From positions 992,001-1,056,000 of the forward strand of contig NZ_JPRI01000001.1 in NCBI RefSeq assembly GCF_000737765.1: a stretch of DNA of 64,000 nt. Direction: 5' to 3'. The notes under the pieces are model-generated. The model made no database searches and was not told where the DNA came from. It worked only from the letters and a program-made list of their open reading frames with translations. The position numbers and the translations under genes were made by a program. Positions 63,975-64,000 of the stretch are shown here, piece after piece. The stretch is from Chryseobacterium vrystaatense. Lineage in GTDB: Bacteria > Bacteroidota > Bacteroidia > Flavobacteriales > Weeksellaceae. Numbering within the stretch: the stretch's first letter is position 1; each line of letters begins with the position of its first letter.

Positions 63975-64000
63975 ATGATAAATTAAATCTAACAATTAAT

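Overview
The window is AT-rich bacterial chromosome from the Bacteroidota, most probably Chryseobacterium or a close relative in the Weeksellaceae. Reasons: Bacteroidota-type promoters (TTTG about 20 bases before TAnnTTTG or TAnnTTCG), few Shine-Dalgarno sites, a fused CcoN-CcoO oxidase subunit, DUF4251 and PorT-like proteins, many short lipoproteins and TonB-type barrels, and a GG-leader bacteriocin-like peptide of the Chryseobacterium type. I saw no tRNA, rRNA, CRISPR array, insertion sequence or prophage. The genus is inferred from protein style, not from a database search.

Layout. 1-4400: a promoter, a 25-codon leader ORF and a terminator whose segments can form mutually exclusive hairpins, followed by an unknown protein, RtcB RNA ligase, a nucleotidyltransferase-fold protein, release factor PrfH and a TPR protein. 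This looks like a ribosome/rRNA rescue-and-repair cassette behind a transcription attenuator. 4487-9146: dipeptide epimerase, two tandem lipoprotein cytochromes c, a MeaB/ArgK GTPase, a DUF4251 lipoprotein, an M48 protease and a small membrane protein. 9182-12837 (minus): MlaE/MlaF lipid transporter, an OM barrel and a sugar transferase. 12883-16894 (minus): pgi, methyltransferase, folD, queE. 17102-20156 (minus): ECF sigma factor with a membrane partner, TraB/GumN protein, DUF4349 lipoprotein. 20365-30065: acyl-CoA dehydrogenase, DoxX, an orphan Cys-rich GG-leader peptide, AI-2E-family permease, Lon, PpiD, MlaD. 30073-35311: two Fe-S oxidoreductase proteins, a small conserved protein, acyltransferase plus flippase, a lipoprotein. 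35380-39334: serS and three lipoproteins.

39352-49060 is a complete cbb3 oxidase locus: ccoI, ccoS, ccoNO, ccoQ, ccoP, ccoG, ccoH and a SafE-family protein on the minus strand, with a Crp/Fnr-type regulator divergently transcribed. 49124-50944: panB, a small membrane protein and an RluA-type pseudouridine synthase. 51066-57141 is the thiamine operon (TPP riboswitch, thiS, thiC, two ThiE-like genes, thiG, thiH, thiF). From 57211 to the end lie outer-membrane receptors: a TonB-like barrel, then a receptor behind a compact S-box-like RNA element, then a scrambled locus in which pieces of an OM barrel lie head-to-head and one piece runs in frame into a response regulator that has lost its N-terminus.

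The most interesting items are the attenuator before the rtcB-prfH cassette together with the nucleotidyltransferase inside it, the compact three-way-junction RNA at 59553-59620, the rearranged barrel/LytTR locus at 62740-63935, and the orphan peptide at 22357-22611.
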